DNA from: Lachnospiraceae bacterium UBA2864
GTDB taxonomy: Bacteria > Bacillota > Clostridia > Lachnospirales > Lachnospiraceae
DNA: 64,000 nucleotides
Reading direction: 5' to 3'
NCBI GenBank assembly: GCA_002350525.1
Contig: DEFA01000002.1
Location: forward strand, 96,669 to 160,668
Shown: positions 28,522 through 37,748 of the stretch, one piece after another
Position numbering within the stretch: position 1 is the stretch's first letter
Layout of the letters: each line of letters starts with the position of its first letter
Translations under genes and position numbers: made by a program
The notes under the pieces: generated by a model
What the model was told of the DNA's origin: nothing
Databases searched by the model: none
The model's input: the letters and a program-made list of their open reading frames with translations, nothing else

Positions 28522-29286
28522 ATGGAAAACAAGAAGACAATCATACAAACGGATAAGCTGTGTAAGTCCTTTTCGGTGGGCGGTGTTCAGCACCATATCA
28601 TCAAGAATATGGATCTTTCCATATACGAAGGTGATTTTACGATAATCATGGGTTCTTCGGGAGCGGGCAAGTCAACACTGCTCTATGCTCTTTCCGGAAT
28701 GGATAAGGCAAATCTGGGTAAGGTGGAATTCTGCGAAAAAAACATTACAAAGTTTAACAGCGATCAGTTGGCAATATTCAGAAGAAAGCATTGCGGTTTC
28801 GTGTTTCAGCAGATTCATCTGATAGGAACAATGAGCATACTTGATAATGTTCTTGCTGCGGGACTGCTTACCGGACAGAATAAGAGAAAGCTTGCGCAGA
28901 ATGCAAAGGAACTTCTTCAAAGAGTAGGAATCGAGAAGAAGCTCTGGAATAAGTTTCCGAACCAGCTCTCCGGTGGTGAGGCACAGCGTGTCGGAATAGT
29001 AAGAGCTCTTATCAATAAGCCGGATATGGTATTTGCGGACGAACCGACGGGAGCACTTAACAGTTCAAGCAGTACGGCGGTTCTCGATGTACTTACGGAG
29101 TTTAACCGCGAAGGACAGTCAATTGTAATGGTAACACATGATATGAAGTCTGCCCGCCGCGGAAACAGAATCATATATCTTAAAGATGGCTCGATATGTG
29201 GCGAATGTCACCTCGGACCGTATGAAACAGGAGACGCGGAACGTCACGAAAAGCTTCGTGCCTTCCTTGGAGAAATGGGATGGTAA
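28522..29286 (+). CDS. ABC transporter ATP-binding protein with C-terminal tail
   Basis: A 254-residue ATPase: Walker A GSSGAGKST near residue 44, signature LSGGEAQRVGIVRA, Walker B MVFADEPTGALN and VTHD. A charged extension follows, ending AFLGEMGW, similar to the tail of the ATPase at 16251. It sits between the Ig-like surface protein and its permease, which starts 6 bases after the stop. Confidence 0.92.
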   Translation: MENKKTIIQTDKLCKSFSVGGVQHHIIKNMDLSIYEGDFTIIMGSSGAGKSTLLYALSGMDKANLGKVEFCEKNITKFNSDQLAIFRRKHCGFVFQQIHLIGTMSILDNVLAAGLLTGQNKRKLAQNAKELLQRVGIEKKLWNKFPNQLSGGEAQRVGIVRALINKPDMVFADEPTGALNSSSSTAVLDVLTEFNREGQSIVMVTHDMKSARRGNRIIYLKDGSICGECHLGPYETGDAERHEKLRAFLGEMGW

Positions 29287-29292
29287 GGTCCA

Positions 29293-31695
29293 ATGATAGG
29301 AAAATTAATAAAATCAAATTTTAAAAACGATTTCTCTCATATGATCACATTTTTCCTTATCATGGTACTGTCTACATTTCTCTTTCATACGGGAATAATG
29401 ATCTTTAAGGGCTACAGCACGGTTTATCAGGATAAGCTCGAAAAATACAATTGGGCGGATATTGCGGTTATCAGTGTACTTAAACCCGAAGATACAGAGA
29501 AGATCGAAGAAATCATATCTACGTCAGACTATGTGGCTTCATATGAAAAATCCAATCCGATATACAAAGAATTTGTTGCCGAAAGAGGAAGTGCTATCGA
29601 GGGTGATTCAAAGAACGCATTTGATACGTCAACTCAGAGTATGTATGTTCTTCCGTACGGTGAGTGGGGTGAGATAGAGGCTCCGCATTTCAGTGAGCTT
29701 TCGGATGAAGAGTATGATAATCCGATATATCTTTCAATATATCTTAATACAAACGTATTTAAAATGAAACTCGGCGATACCATGGATGTGAAGGTAGATG
29801 ATAAGTACTATACATTTCAGGTTGCGGGATTCTATGAGGGAATACTGTCCAACGGAATGGGCATTGCGTATGTTAATCCGTCCCTGTATGAGGAATGGAA
29901 GCTCGAAAGAGAAGAGAAGATCCGTGAATTGGTAAGGAAGGCAAAAGAGAACGGCGAGGATGAACTAGAACAAGAGTTTGCGCTTTTTAACTTAAAGGTT
30001 AACGACGGAGCTGACGCGGATGAAGCTGCGGGAAGACTGTCTCAGTCAATGGATGAACATGGTATTCTGGCTCGCGGCCAGAGCGTTAATGAATTTATAT
30101 CGGCCTTTTCTCTTATGCAGAATATGATCGCGGCGATGCTTATGGCTTTTTCCATAATTATAGCGATCATATCGATGATCATTATATATTTCAGAATATC
30201 CAACAGTATTGAACAGAATATTGTAAATATCGGTGCGATCAAGGCTCTCGGATATACATCGGGTCAGATAAGAAGAGCAATGATAATAGAATTTGTACTT
30301 ACAAGCTTTATGGCGTTTATAACCGGAATTATAGGCTCGTATCTTGTCGTTCCTATATTCGAAGAAATGATGAGAAGTGAAAGCGCGATAGTATGGGAGA
30401 TTTCTTTTGATACGGCATCATTTATCGTTTCATTTGTTCTTATGATCGGAACTGTCATATTAGTGTCGGCAGTAAGTACAAGGGGGATCAAAAGGCTGGA
30501 TCCGGTAACGGCGCTCAGATTCGGAATGAATGATAACACGTTTAAGAAAAACAGGGCACCGATCGAAAAAACACCGGGTCCGCTTACCTGGATCATGGCA
30601 CTCAAGTCGCTTATAGGAAATACAAGGCAGAATATAATACTTTTTGCGGTGACATTATCTATAGGACTCGTAACAACCTTTTCGGCATTTATCGCATATA
30701 ACTGTGTATATGATCCGATGAATCTGTATAAGCTGCTCAATCTTGAAACAGCTGATGTAAGCCTTATGATGAATAAGGATGATCCCGGATACTTAAATGA
30801 GCTGGAAAATCTGCCGGAAGTAGACAGCGTATGGTGGGTCGATGAAGTGGCAATGAGTGTGGAAGGAGTTTCTGTAATCAGTGTTATTACCGATGACTGG
30901 TCGGATGTGCCGGATGTAAATATCATAAGCGGAAGAAGTCCTATATATGATAATGAGATTGCCATAGGCGGAGTTACGGCACAGATACTCGGAGTGGATA
31001 TAGGAGATGAAGTTACCGTATCGTACGGAAAGGAAGAAAAGAGATATCTCATAACGGGTATCGAACAGTATTCAAATCAGATGGGCAAGGATATATCCAT
31101 GACATCGGACGGGGCAAGACATCTCGATTATATAGCCCAAAGAAGCAGGTATGAGGTGAGTGTGAAGGATCATTCTCTTGCCAATTCCAAAGCAGTGGTT
31201 GGAAAGGCAGAGGATATGTTCGGAAACAAGCTCAGTCGGTATTTAAATATTATAGAAGCTTTAAAAACCGGCGGTATTTCGGTTATAGCTATCGCGGCAG
31301 GTATGGTATTTGCGATGGTTTTCATATCGGTAATTGTTATTGTTCTGTCCATGAACCTTCTTGTTAAGACAATGATAATAAAAAAGCAGAAGGAAATCGG
31401 AATCAAGAAGGCACTTGGATTCTCAAGCGGCCAGCTTCGGACGGAGCTTGTGCTGTCTATGCTTCCGCAGATAGCTGTAGGCGCAGCGGCAGGTTCATTG
31501 CTGGGGCTTGCGTGGTCCAACAAGATGCTCGCGGGGCTCCTGACGGCAGTCGGGGTTTTGAGGTCTGATATGGTAATATTTCCGTGGATGGGAATAGCAG
31601 CAGTGATCTTTGTGGTAATTATATCATTCCTGATCATCTGGATGATATCGGCAAGGATAAAGAGGATATCCGCATATTCGCTTATTACGGAGTAA
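29293..31695 (+). CDS. FtsX-type ABC transporter permease
   Basis: An 800-residue permease with the same plan as the one at 13835: an N-terminal helix (about 16-38), external domain, helix group (about 270-470), second external domain and C-terminal helices (about 660-785). The loop KKQKEIGIKKALGFSSGQ is the FtsX coupling element. A strong hairpin terminator follows at 31747. It completes the surface protein-ATPase-permease unit that lies just downstream of the second two-component system. Confidence 0.84.
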   Translation: MIGKLIKSNFKNDFSHMITFFLIMVLSTFLFHTGIMIFKGYSTVYQDKLEKYNWADIAVISVLKPEDTEKIEEIISTSDYVASYEKSNPIYKEFVAERGSAIEGDSKNAFDTSTQSMYVLPYGEWGEIEAPHFSELSDEEYDNPIYLSIYLNTNVFKMKLGDTMDVKVDDKYYTFQVAGFYEGILSNGMGIAYVNPSLYEEWKLEREEKIRELVRKAKENGEDELEQEFALFNLKVNDGADADEAAGRLSQSMDEHGILARGQSVNEFISAFSLMQNMIAAMLMAFSIIIAIISMIIIYFRISNSIEQNIVNIGAIKALGYTSGQIRRAMIIEFVLTSFMAFITGIIGSYLVVPIFEEMMRSESAIVWEISFDTASFIVSFVLMIGTVILVSAVSTRGIKRLDPVTALRFGMNDNTFKKNRAPIEKTPGPLTWIMALKSLIGNTRQNIILFAVTLSIGLVTTFSAFIAYNCVYDPMNLYKLLNLETADVSLMMNKDDPGYLNELENLPEVDSVWWVDEVAMSVEGVSVISVITDDWSDVPDVNIISGRSPIYDNEIAIGGVTAQILGVDIGDEVTVSYGKEEKRYLITGIEQYSNQMGKDISMTSDGARHLDYIAQRSRYEVSVKDHSLANSKAVVGKAEDMFGNKLSRYLNIIEALKTGGISVIAIAAGMVFAMVFISVIVIVLSMNLLVKTMIIKKQKEIGIKKALGFSSGQLRTELVLSMLPQIAVGAAAGSLLGLAWSNKMLAGLLTAVGVLRSDMVIFPWMGIAAVIFVVIISFLIIWMISARIKRISAYSLITE

Positions 31696-31746
31696 CAAGT
31701 CGTCAGTTAGGATGATTGTAATATAGCGGGGATATGTAGTAAAATG

Positions 31747-31794
31747 AAACGTAAGCATGAACTTTTGATGTGTGGGTTTATGCTTACGTTTTTT
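31747..31794 (+). terminator. Strong rho-independent terminator
   Basis: AAACGTAAGCAT (31747-31758) pairs perfectly over 12 bp with ATGCTTACGTTT (31780-31791), ending in a run of six T from 31789. Confidence 0.9.
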
Positions 31795-31855
31795 ATGTGT
31801 TGTATCAGTTTACCATAGGGGGAATAGGCTTCCTTTGGTTAAAAGGGGGGAAACA

Positions 31856-33553
31856 ATGGTTCAGTGTCCAAATTGCGGAGGCGTTCTGAAATTTGATATT
31901 GCAACCCAACAGATGAGGTGTGCATCATGTGCGTCTCTTTTTAACCCTTATGCTTTTGGTATGAGCGGAGCGGAAGAAGAGACGGAATACGATGTAACGG
32001 TATTCAGATGTCCGCAGTGTGGTGGAGAGATTACGTCCACCGATGAAACCGCTGCGGGTTTTTGCAGTTACTGTGGTTCGCCTAATGTGTTGGAAAGCAG
32101 GGTCTCGAGAGAGAAAAGACCTCAGTATATCATTCCATTTAAAAAGACCAAGCAGGAATGTGTGAATTTATTTGAGAAGTTTATAAAAAAATCTGTATTT
32201 GCACCGAAGTCCTACAGACAGGCGGGAAGGGCGGATTCTTTCAGAGGTATATATATGCCTTACTGGATGTATGATATGTCTCAGGTCGGACCGGTAAGTA
32301 TAGCTACTTCAAAGTCTCATCGAAGCGGTGATTATATCATCACGGATCATTATCGTATGACCGGAGATATGAATAATCACTATAACGGTGTCTCATATGA
32401 CGCATCATCTTCCTTTGCGGATGACATCAGTTCGCAGATCGCACCATATGAAGTGAAGGATGTTACGGCGTTCAGTCCGTCATTTCTGTCAGGCTATTAT
32501 GCGGATATAGCAGATGTTCCTGCCGGAATCTATGACAGTGCGGCAAAGGATATTGCGAAGGAAGGCACATATAATTATCTCAGAAATTACAGCCCGATGA
32601 AGTCACAGCATTTTGATGATTCAAAGGAAAAGATCAAAAAACGTCTCAATACGAAGATTGATGCCACCCATTCGGCCATGCTTCCTGTATGGTTTATGTC
32701 TTACAGAAACAGGGACAGAGTTGCTTATGCTACGGTAAACGGTCAGACGGGTAAGGTTAAGGCGGATGTTCCCGTAAGTATTCCGAAGTACTTCTTATGT
32801 GCGGCTGTTCTGGCGGTCGGAATCTTCCTGATTCTCAATATGATCTTTACTGTTACGCCGGATATTCTTGCCGTTTTTGTAGCTCTGCTGGCTTTGATCA
32901 GCGCACTAATGTATAGTGCCGAGATGAAGAAGATCGTTGCAAAGGAAAACTATGATGACGATGAAGGAATGCTGTCTAAGATAGAAGAGAAGAGGAAGGC
33001 AAGACTGGCTGCCCAGAAGAATGTATCGGATGAGAGAGAACGCCTCAAGGAAGCGTATAAGAATGATCTGAACGGGCAGAGACGTGCCGAGAAAGCTCTT
33101 TCGAAGGAGAAGAAGGAACAGAGGAAGGAAAAGAATATTGCTGTCTGGATAATAGGATTAGTCGTCTTTCTTATGTTTGCACCAGGACTCCTCACCGGAA
33201 TAGTCTCGGTGCTGTTTCTCGGTCTGAATGCTCCGCTGATCTGCGGAGTAATATCGGCAGTGCTGTTTATAATAGCTTTCTTCAGTGTTAAGAAAGCTCG
33301 AGAGAATATATCATTAATGCAGGCACCTAAGAAGTTCCCGGCTTCGGTATTTTCGATGGCGGCAATACTTGTTATCGTGATAATAAGTTTTTGGGATCCG
33401 GCAAGTGATTATATATATTACGGTGCGGTAATACTTGCTATGGTGGGGATAATCGCAAATATAGTTGATATGATCCTTTCTTACAACTATATTGCCATGA
33501 GACCATTACCTCAGTTTGAAATGTATAAGGGAGGTGATGACCGTGGCGTTTAG
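31856..33553 (+). CDS. Zinc-ribbon multi-pass membrane protein
   Basis: A 565-residue protein. ATG 31856 is set by AGGGGGG just upstream. Two zinc ribbons open it: CPNCGG with CASC (residues about 3-24) and CPQCGG with CSYCGS (about 45-70). A soluble domain follows (IIPFKKTKQECVNLFEKFIK, GIYMPYWMYD), then about six membrane helices in two groups separated by a charged helical stretch rich in Lys, Arg and Glu (about 360-420). I know such zinc-ribbon membrane proteins from Lachnospiraceae but no function. Its end overlaps the TPM gene by 11 bases, indicating coupled translation and a joint role. Confidence 0.78.
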   Translation: MVQCPNCGGVLKFDIATQQMRCASCASLFNPYAFGMSGAEEETEYDVTVFRCPQCGGEITSTDETAAGFCSYCGSPNVLESRVSREKRPQYIIPFKKTKQECVNLFEKFIKKSVFAPKSYRQAGRADSFRGIYMPYWMYDMSQVGPVSIATSKSHRSGDYIITDHYRMTGDMNNHYNGVSYDASSSFADDISSQIAPYEVKDVTAFSPSFLSGYYADIADVPAGIYDSAAKDIAKEGTYNYLRNYSPMKSQHFDDSKEKIKKRLNTKIDATHSAMLPVWFMSYRNRDRVAYATVNGQTGKVKADVPVSIPKYFLCAAVLAVGIFLILNMIFTVTPDILAVFVALLALISALMYSAEMKKIVAKENYDDDEGMLSKIEEKRKARLAAQKNVSDERERLKEAYKNDLNGQRRAEKALSKEKKEQRKEKNIAVWIIGLVVFLMFAPGLLTGIVSVLFLGLNAPLICGVISAVLFIIAFFSVKKARENISLMQAPKKFPASVFSMAAILVIVIISFWDPASDYIYYGAVILAMVGIIANIVDMILSYNYIAMRPLPQFEMYKGGDDRGV

Positions 33554-34412
33554 AAAAAGATCAGTAAGATATGTCGCAGTTCTTATCGCACTTATAACAG
33601 CGGTTTTCTTCGCCGGAGGCGAAAAGGCTTTCGCGGATTCTCCTTATGATTATGAACATAGAGAATTTATTGAAGAAATAAATGGAGAAGAAACATCTTC
33701 AACCGAAAAGGTGTCAAAGAAAAATTCCGAGACGGGTTACGAAGCTCTTATACTTGATGATGCCGATCTTCTTACGGAATCCGAGGAAAATCGTCTCTTT
33801 GAAGAAATGATGCCTGTAACGGAGTATGCCAACTGCGTATTTTATTCTTCGGATAAGAACAGCGGTGAACCGGCACAGACTGCAAGAGAAAAGTATCTTG
33901 CCATATACGACAGTAACGCCGTAAACGGTGTCCTGTTCTATGTGGATATGAAGCACAGGGAACTGTATCTCTGCGGTGCCGGTAATGACATTACCCCGAT
34001 ACTCACATCCGGAAAAAACAGTTCCATCATGGATAATGTGTACAGATATGCATCAAACGGAGATTACTATGGCTGTGCCGCAGAAACCTATAGGGAGGCT
34101 TATACGCTTCTTGACGGTGGGCATATCAATGAGCCAATGAGAGTTACATCAAATATTTTCCTGGCGATAATCTTCGGTATGCTTCTTGCATATGGCATAG
34201 TAAGACGTTTCTCGACGGTTTCAAGACCGTCGGAGAAAGAACTGCTTGCGGCAATAAATACAAGCCAGCAGCTGAATAATTATCAGATGACCTTTGTAAG
34301 ACAGACGAGAGTCTATGATCCACCGAGTTCTTCTTCCTCCGGCGGCGGAGGAGGAGGTGGTGGAGGCGGTGGAGGCGGCGGCTCCTTCTCGGGCGGCGGC
34401 CACGGCTTCTAA
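33543..34412 (+). CDS. TPM-domain (YgcG-like) membrane protein with glycine-rich tail
   Basis: A 289-residue protein starting at GTG 33543, 8 bases after GGGAGG. A signal peptide (to about residue 32, KAFADS) precedes a TPM domain (about 65-190: ALILDDADLLTESEENRLFE, NGVLFYVDMKHRELYL). A membrane helix follows near residue 205-225, then a tail with Ser and 14 consecutive Gly and the ending FSGGGHGF. TPM proteins are known as thylakoid or envelope repair factors and often occur with LemA; here LemA is 4.5 kb downstream. Function in bacteria is not settled. Confidence 0.82.
   Translation: MAFRKRSVRYVAVLIALITAVFFAGGEKAFADSPYDYEHREFIEEINGEETSSTEKVSKKNSETGYEALILDDADLLTESEENRLFEEMMPVTEYANCVFYSSDKNSGEPAQTAREKYLAIYDSNAVNGVLFYVDMKHRELYLCGAGNDITPILTSGKNSSIMDNVYRYASNGDYYGCAAETYREAYTLLDGGHINEPMRVTSNIFLAIIFGMLLAYGIVRRFSTVSRPSEKELLAAINTSQQLNNYQMTFVRQTRVYDPPSSSSSGGGGGGGGGGGGGGSFSGGGHGF
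34341..34382 (+). repeat. Glycine-codon run in the TPM gene
   Basis: Forty-two bases of GGN codons (GGC, GGA, GGT mixed) encode 14 glycines in a row. The mixture of codons keeps it from being a simple trinucleotide repeat, but length variation between strains is conceivable. Confidence 0.8.
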
Positions 34413-34448
34413 ATACCGCTTAAAAGCTGAAATTTGGAGAAACAATCG

Positions 34449-36017
34449 ATGGTTAACGGAACTAATCCGATATTAAGAATGGACTACCCTGATCCGGATG
34501 TGATCAGGGTAGAAGATACATATTATATGGTTACCACAACCATGCATTTTATGCCGGGCTGTGAGATCCTAAGGTCCTATGATCTTATAAACTGGGAACA
34601 TCTCACTTATGTATATGACCGCCTGGATGGTACCGATGCACAGAGACTTACGAAGGATAAACATGTCTTCGGTAAGGGAATGTGGGCAGCAACCATAAGA
34701 TATCATGAAGGTATATTCTATATTATCTTTGTGGCCAATGATACCGGAAAGACCTATCTGTATAAGTCACGCGATATCGAGGGACCGTGGGATAAGAGTA
34801 TTATCGAAGGCTTTTACCATGACTGCTCTCTGCTTTTTGATGAAGGCAGAGCATATCTTGTTTATGGTAATACCGATGTATATCTCACGGAATTGAACAG
34901 TCATATGACAGGACCTAAGGAAGGCGGACTTCACAGACTGATAGTAAGCGATGAAGGTAATCCTAATCTCGGACTTGAAGGCTCTCATATATATAAGATA
35001 AACGGAAGATATTATCTCTTTATGATCCACTCTCGAAGGGACAGATGGATGAGGACAGAGGCATGTTTTTCGGCGGATTCTCTTGAGGGTGAATTTATCG
35101 GAGGAGATGTACTGGAGGATGATATGGGACTTACCGCCATGGGAGTTGCTCAGGGCGGAATAGTGGATGATCCGGAGGGCAATTGGTATTCCGTAATGTT
35201 TCAGGACAGCGGAGCTATAGGTCGTATTCCCGTTCTGTGTCCCGTTACCTGGGAGAACGGACTTCCGGTATTCGGAACAGGAGGAAAGGTTCCGACAGAA
35301 CTCTCTCTTCCGAGCATGAAACCGGGATATGAATATACACCGCTTTTTGGAAGCGATGATTTTAAAGATAATTTCTTTGAAGATTATAAGGAGGGCGCTG
35401 ATATCAACAGACGCCTCTATGGATGTTTTGGTCTGAAGAGTTTTTGGCAGTTCAGTCATGAACCGGATCTTTCACTGGTTTCGGTTGATAAGAAGGCGGG
35501 TGCTTTGAGGATTTCAACAGATAAAACTGCCGTGAATATTCATCAGGCAAGGAATGTTCTGACGCAGAGAATGATAAGCCCGGGATGTGCCGGGGAGATT
35601 ACCGTAGATGCCTCGGACTTGAAAGAGGGCGATTATGCGGGAATTACCGTATATCAGGGTAACTATATATGGATAGGAGTTACCAGAAGGAACGGAAAGC
35701 TCTGTGCAGTAACCACAACCTTTACAAGTGAGGAAGATACCTGGATCACAGCAAAAGAGCCGGGTAGGGAGCAGTGCTGTATGCCGATTGAAGATACGAC
35801 AGTCAGGCTTCGGCTGGAGGCATCCTTCGGACCGGGACGGGATGAGGCATTCTGCAGTATACTGGATGATAGTGAGTGGAAGGAATTCGGGCCAAAGCAT
35901 AAGCTGTCCTTCAGACTGGATCATTTTACAGGTGCAAGATTCGGACTGTTTATATATTCTACGAAGGAAATGGGTGGATCGGCTGCATTTTCCGATTTTA
36001 CATATGAAGCTTTTTAG
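34449..36017 (+). CDS. Glycoside hydrolase family 43 (xylosidase/arabinofuranosidase type)
   Basis: A 522-residue enzyme without signal peptide, probably cytoplasmic. ATG 34449 follows GGAG. The five-bladed propeller carries the expected catalytic acids: base D15 in YPDPDV, pKa-modulating D125 in HDCSLLF and acid E177 in GLEGSHIYK. A C-terminal beta-sandwich (about 320-520), of the kind that completes the active site in GH43 beta-xylosidases, is present. The likely role is to release xylose or arabinose from imported xylo-oligosaccharides; the exact specificity is open. It is 36 bases after the TPM gene and 54 before the CvfB-like gene, although functionally unrelated to both. Confidence 0.88.
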   Translation: MVNGTNPILRMDYPDPDVIRVEDTYYMVTTTMHFMPGCEILRSYDLINWEHLTYVYDRLDGTDAQRLTKDKHVFGKGMWAATIRYHEGIFYIIFVANDTGKTYLYKSRDIEGPWDKSIIEGFYHDCSLLFDEGRAYLVYGNTDVYLTELNSHMTGPKEGGLHRLIVSDEGNPNLGLEGSHIYKINGRYYLFMIHSRRDRWMRTEACFSADSLEGEFIGGDVLEDDMGLTAMGVAQGGIVDDPEGNWYSVMFQDSGAIGRIPVLCPVTWENGLPVFGTGGKVPTELSLPSMKPGYEYTPLFGSDDFKDNFFEDYKEGADINRRLYGCFGLKSFWQFSHEPDLSLVSVDKKAGALRISTDKTAVNIHQARNVLTQRMISPGCAGEITVDASDLKEGDYAGITVYQGNYIWIGVTRRNGKLCAVTTTFTSEEDTWITAKEPGREQCCMPIEDTTVRLRLEASFGPGRDEAFCSILDDSEWKEFGPKHKLSFRLDHFTGARFGLFIYSTKEMGGSAAFSDFTYEAF

Positions 36018-36071
36018 TATATAATCTGCTGAACAGATATACTAAAGGATTAAAATGAAAAGAGGAACAGA

Positions 36072-36899
36072 ATGGAAACAGGTAAGTGGAATACACTTAG
36101 AATAGACAGGATTAAAGAAGTGGGTGCCTATCTCACGGATGGAAAAGAGGATGTTCTTCTTCCGAGCCGACAGGTGCCGAGAGATGCAGAGATCGGAGAT
36201 AACCTCAGGGTCTTCGTATATAAGGATTCCAGTGACAGACCGATTGCCACAACAAGGGAACCGTATATCACGGTGGGAGAGATACGTCGTCTCAAGTGCA
36301 AGTCGGTCGGTTCTATCGGTGCTTTTATGGACTGCGGCCTTGAAAGAGATGTGCTCCTTCCTTTCAAAGAACAGATCGGAGAGGTTAAGCAGGAGAAGTC
36401 TTACCTTGTATACATGTATGTTGATAAGACGGGGCGTCTTGCGGTATCTATGAAGGTAGGAGATAAACTGAAGCCTAATGACCGTTATAAGAAGGGCGAT
36501 ATGGTTACGGGAACCGTGTATTCCATAAAGAAGGACATGGGAGCTTTCGTAGCCATAGATGATGAGCTGACGGGACTTATTCATAAGAGTGAGATCTTCG
36601 ACTCACTTTATGTGGGTGATATAGTTGAATGCAGAGTCGTAAAGGTACGTGATGACGGTAAGACGGACCTTGCCATGAGGCAGGAGATTCCGGTTCAGAT
36701 GATAGCCGATGCCGAGATGGTATATGATATCATAAAAAGCTACGGCGGAAGATTGCCGTTTAACGATAAGGCTTCGGCAGAACTTATTAAGAAAGAGTTC
36801 GGAATAAGCAGAAATGCATTTAAACGTGCGGTTGGTCATCTTTATAAAGAAAAAAAGATTGAAATAACAGAGAACAGTATTGTAATTACCGATAAATAG
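36072..36899 (+). CDS. CvfB-like S1 RNA-binding protein
   Basis: A 275-residue protein with three S1-like OB-fold domains (the first starts LRIDRIKEVGAYLTDGKEDV, the second near GEIRRLKCKSVGSIGAF, the third near GTVYSIKKDMGAFVAIDDEL) and a C-terminal winged helix (from about 220, SYGGRLPFNDKAS). This order matches CvfB/YitL, an RNA-binding post-transcriptional regulator known from Firmicutes. AGAGG is 6 bases before the ATG. Confidence 0.88.
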   Translation: METGKWNTLRIDRIKEVGAYLTDGKEDVLLPSRQVPRDAEIGDNLRVFVYKDSSDRPIATTREPYITVGEIRRLKCKSVGSIGAFMDCGLERDVLLPFKEQIGEVKQEKSYLVYMYVDKTGRLAVSMKVGDKLKPNDRYKKGDMVTGTVYSIKKDMGAFVAIDDELTGLIHKSEIFDSLYVGDIVECRVVKVRDDGKTDLAMRQEIPVQMIADAEMVYDIIKSYGGRLPFNDKASAELIKKEFGISRNAFKRAVGHLYKEKKIEITENSIVITDK

Positions 36900-36982
36900 G
36901 GATTATAATTACGTAGATAAAGATAATAAAAACTTAGAAAATTTACTAAGGGACAGTCCCTATGGTACAGTGAGGTAGACAA

Positions 36983-37360
36983 ATGAAAGAAATAATAGCA
37001 ACAGATAAGACACCGGCAGCAATAGGACCGTATTCACAGGCAGTGAAGGTTGGAAATCTTCTCTTCACATCCGGAATGATACCGATCGATCCGGCTACCA
37101 ATACACTTGTAGAAGGCGGAATAGAAGTTCAGGCCGAAAGAGCTCTGGAGAATGTTAAAAATCTTCTTGAAGCATCGGGTTCGTCACTTGATAAAGTGGT
37201 TAAGACTGTTGTATTTATAAAGGACATGAATGATTTTGCAAAGGTTAATGAGATCTACGCAAAGTATTTTACGGAGAATTATCCTGCAAGAAGCTGTGTC
37301 GAAGTAGCAAGACTTCCTAAGGATGTTCTTATCGAGATGGAAGCTATAGCAGAGGTTTAA
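36983..37360 (+). CDS. ridA: RidA family 2-iminobutanoate/2-iminopropanoate deaminase
   Basis: A 125-residue protein of usual length and near-consensus sequence: DKTPAAIGPYSQAV at the start, SGMIPIDP, and the active-site arginine in PARSCVEVARLPKD. RidA trimers hydrolyse reactive enamine/imine intermediates released by PLP enzymes such as threonine dehydratase. GAGG stands 7 bases before the ATG. A small lipoprotein gene follows 23 bases after the stop. Confidence 0.95.
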   Translation: MKEIIATDKTPAAIGPYSQAVKVGNLLFTSGMIPIDPATNTLVEGGIEVQAERALENVKNLLEASGSSLDKVVKTVVFIKDMNDFAKVNEIYAKYFTENYPARSCVEVARLPKDVLIEMEAIAEV

Positions 37361-37383
37361 TGATTCTGATGGGAGGTATTGCC

Positions 37384-37593
37384 ATGAAGAAAAAACTTGT
37401 ATTAGCGGGAATTCTTATCGGAGCTGTTATGTCCCTTACCGCATGCGGCGGAGAAACGGCTCAGAATATTCAGGAGAATAATGAAGTACAGATCGGAATA
37501 AATCAGGAGAAGAAAGCAAATGAAATTGTTGATCAGATGAATTCCGAATACCAGAATGCAGATGATATGCTTGAGGGTGTAACGGCTGAATAG
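37384..37593 (+). CDS. Small lipoprotein, unknown function
   Basis: A 69-residue protein from ATG 37384, which has GGGAGG 7 bases upstream. The signal peptide KKKLVLAGILIGAVMSLTAC ends in the lipobox LTAC, so the mature chain of about 50 residues is lipid-anchored. The remainder is hydrophilic and helical (NQEKKANEIVDQMNSEYQNA). No family recognised. It may share a transcript with ridA. Confidence 0.75.
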   Translation: MKKKLVLAGILIGAVMSLTACGGETAQNIQENNEVQIGINQEKKANEIVDQMNSEYQNADDMLEGVTAE

Positions 37594-37614
37594 ATAGCGG
37601 TGTTCCGATTTTTC

Positions 37615-37643
37615 TTGACACGGAATATCGGGCATGATATACT
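37615..37643 (+). promoter_or_regulatory. Strong promoter of the DUF3137-lemA leader
   Basis: TTGACA (37615-37620), 17 bases, TATACT (37638-37643). Transcription would begin near 37650, just ahead of the riboswitch-like leader. Confidence 0.8.
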
Positions 37644-37649
37644 TCGGTC

Positions 37650-37748
37650 AAATAGAGATAGGGAGTAGCGATCCGACGGTAGAAAAAAGTCGGTTTGCAA
37701 TAATCGTCATCACGATGTTAATCCGGTTATGCAATAATCCAGCGAGAC
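37650..37748 (+). promoter_or_regulatory. yybP-ykoY-like (manganese) riboswitch aptamer, candidate
   Basis: The leader RNA contains GGGAGTAGC (37661-37669) near its 5' end and CAGCGAGAC (37740-37748) near its 3' end. These are the two most conserved segments of the yybP-ykoY Mn2+ riboswitch as I know it (GGGGAGUAGC and AGCAAGACC/AGCGAGACC). Between them lie plausible helices: CCGAC/GTCGG (37673-37677 with 37689-37693), ATCGT/ACGAT (37703-37707 with 37712-37716) and TGCAATAA/TTATGCA. The 3' segment is shared with a terminator at 37741, so ligand binding would let transcription continue. The outer P1 helix is weak here and the inner loop differs from the textbook consensus, so the class call is not certain. 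Confidence 0.6.

Noticed and set aside
36951..36961. GGGACAGTCCC palindrome between the CvfB-like gene and ridA.
   Set aside because: Short, without a T-run or promoter nearby; it may be a weak hairpin but supports no call.
37696..37739. Direct repeat TGCAATAATC (37696 and 37730) as a mobile-element footprint.
   Set aside because: Both copies are inside the structured leader RNA and take part in its folding; no element lies between them.
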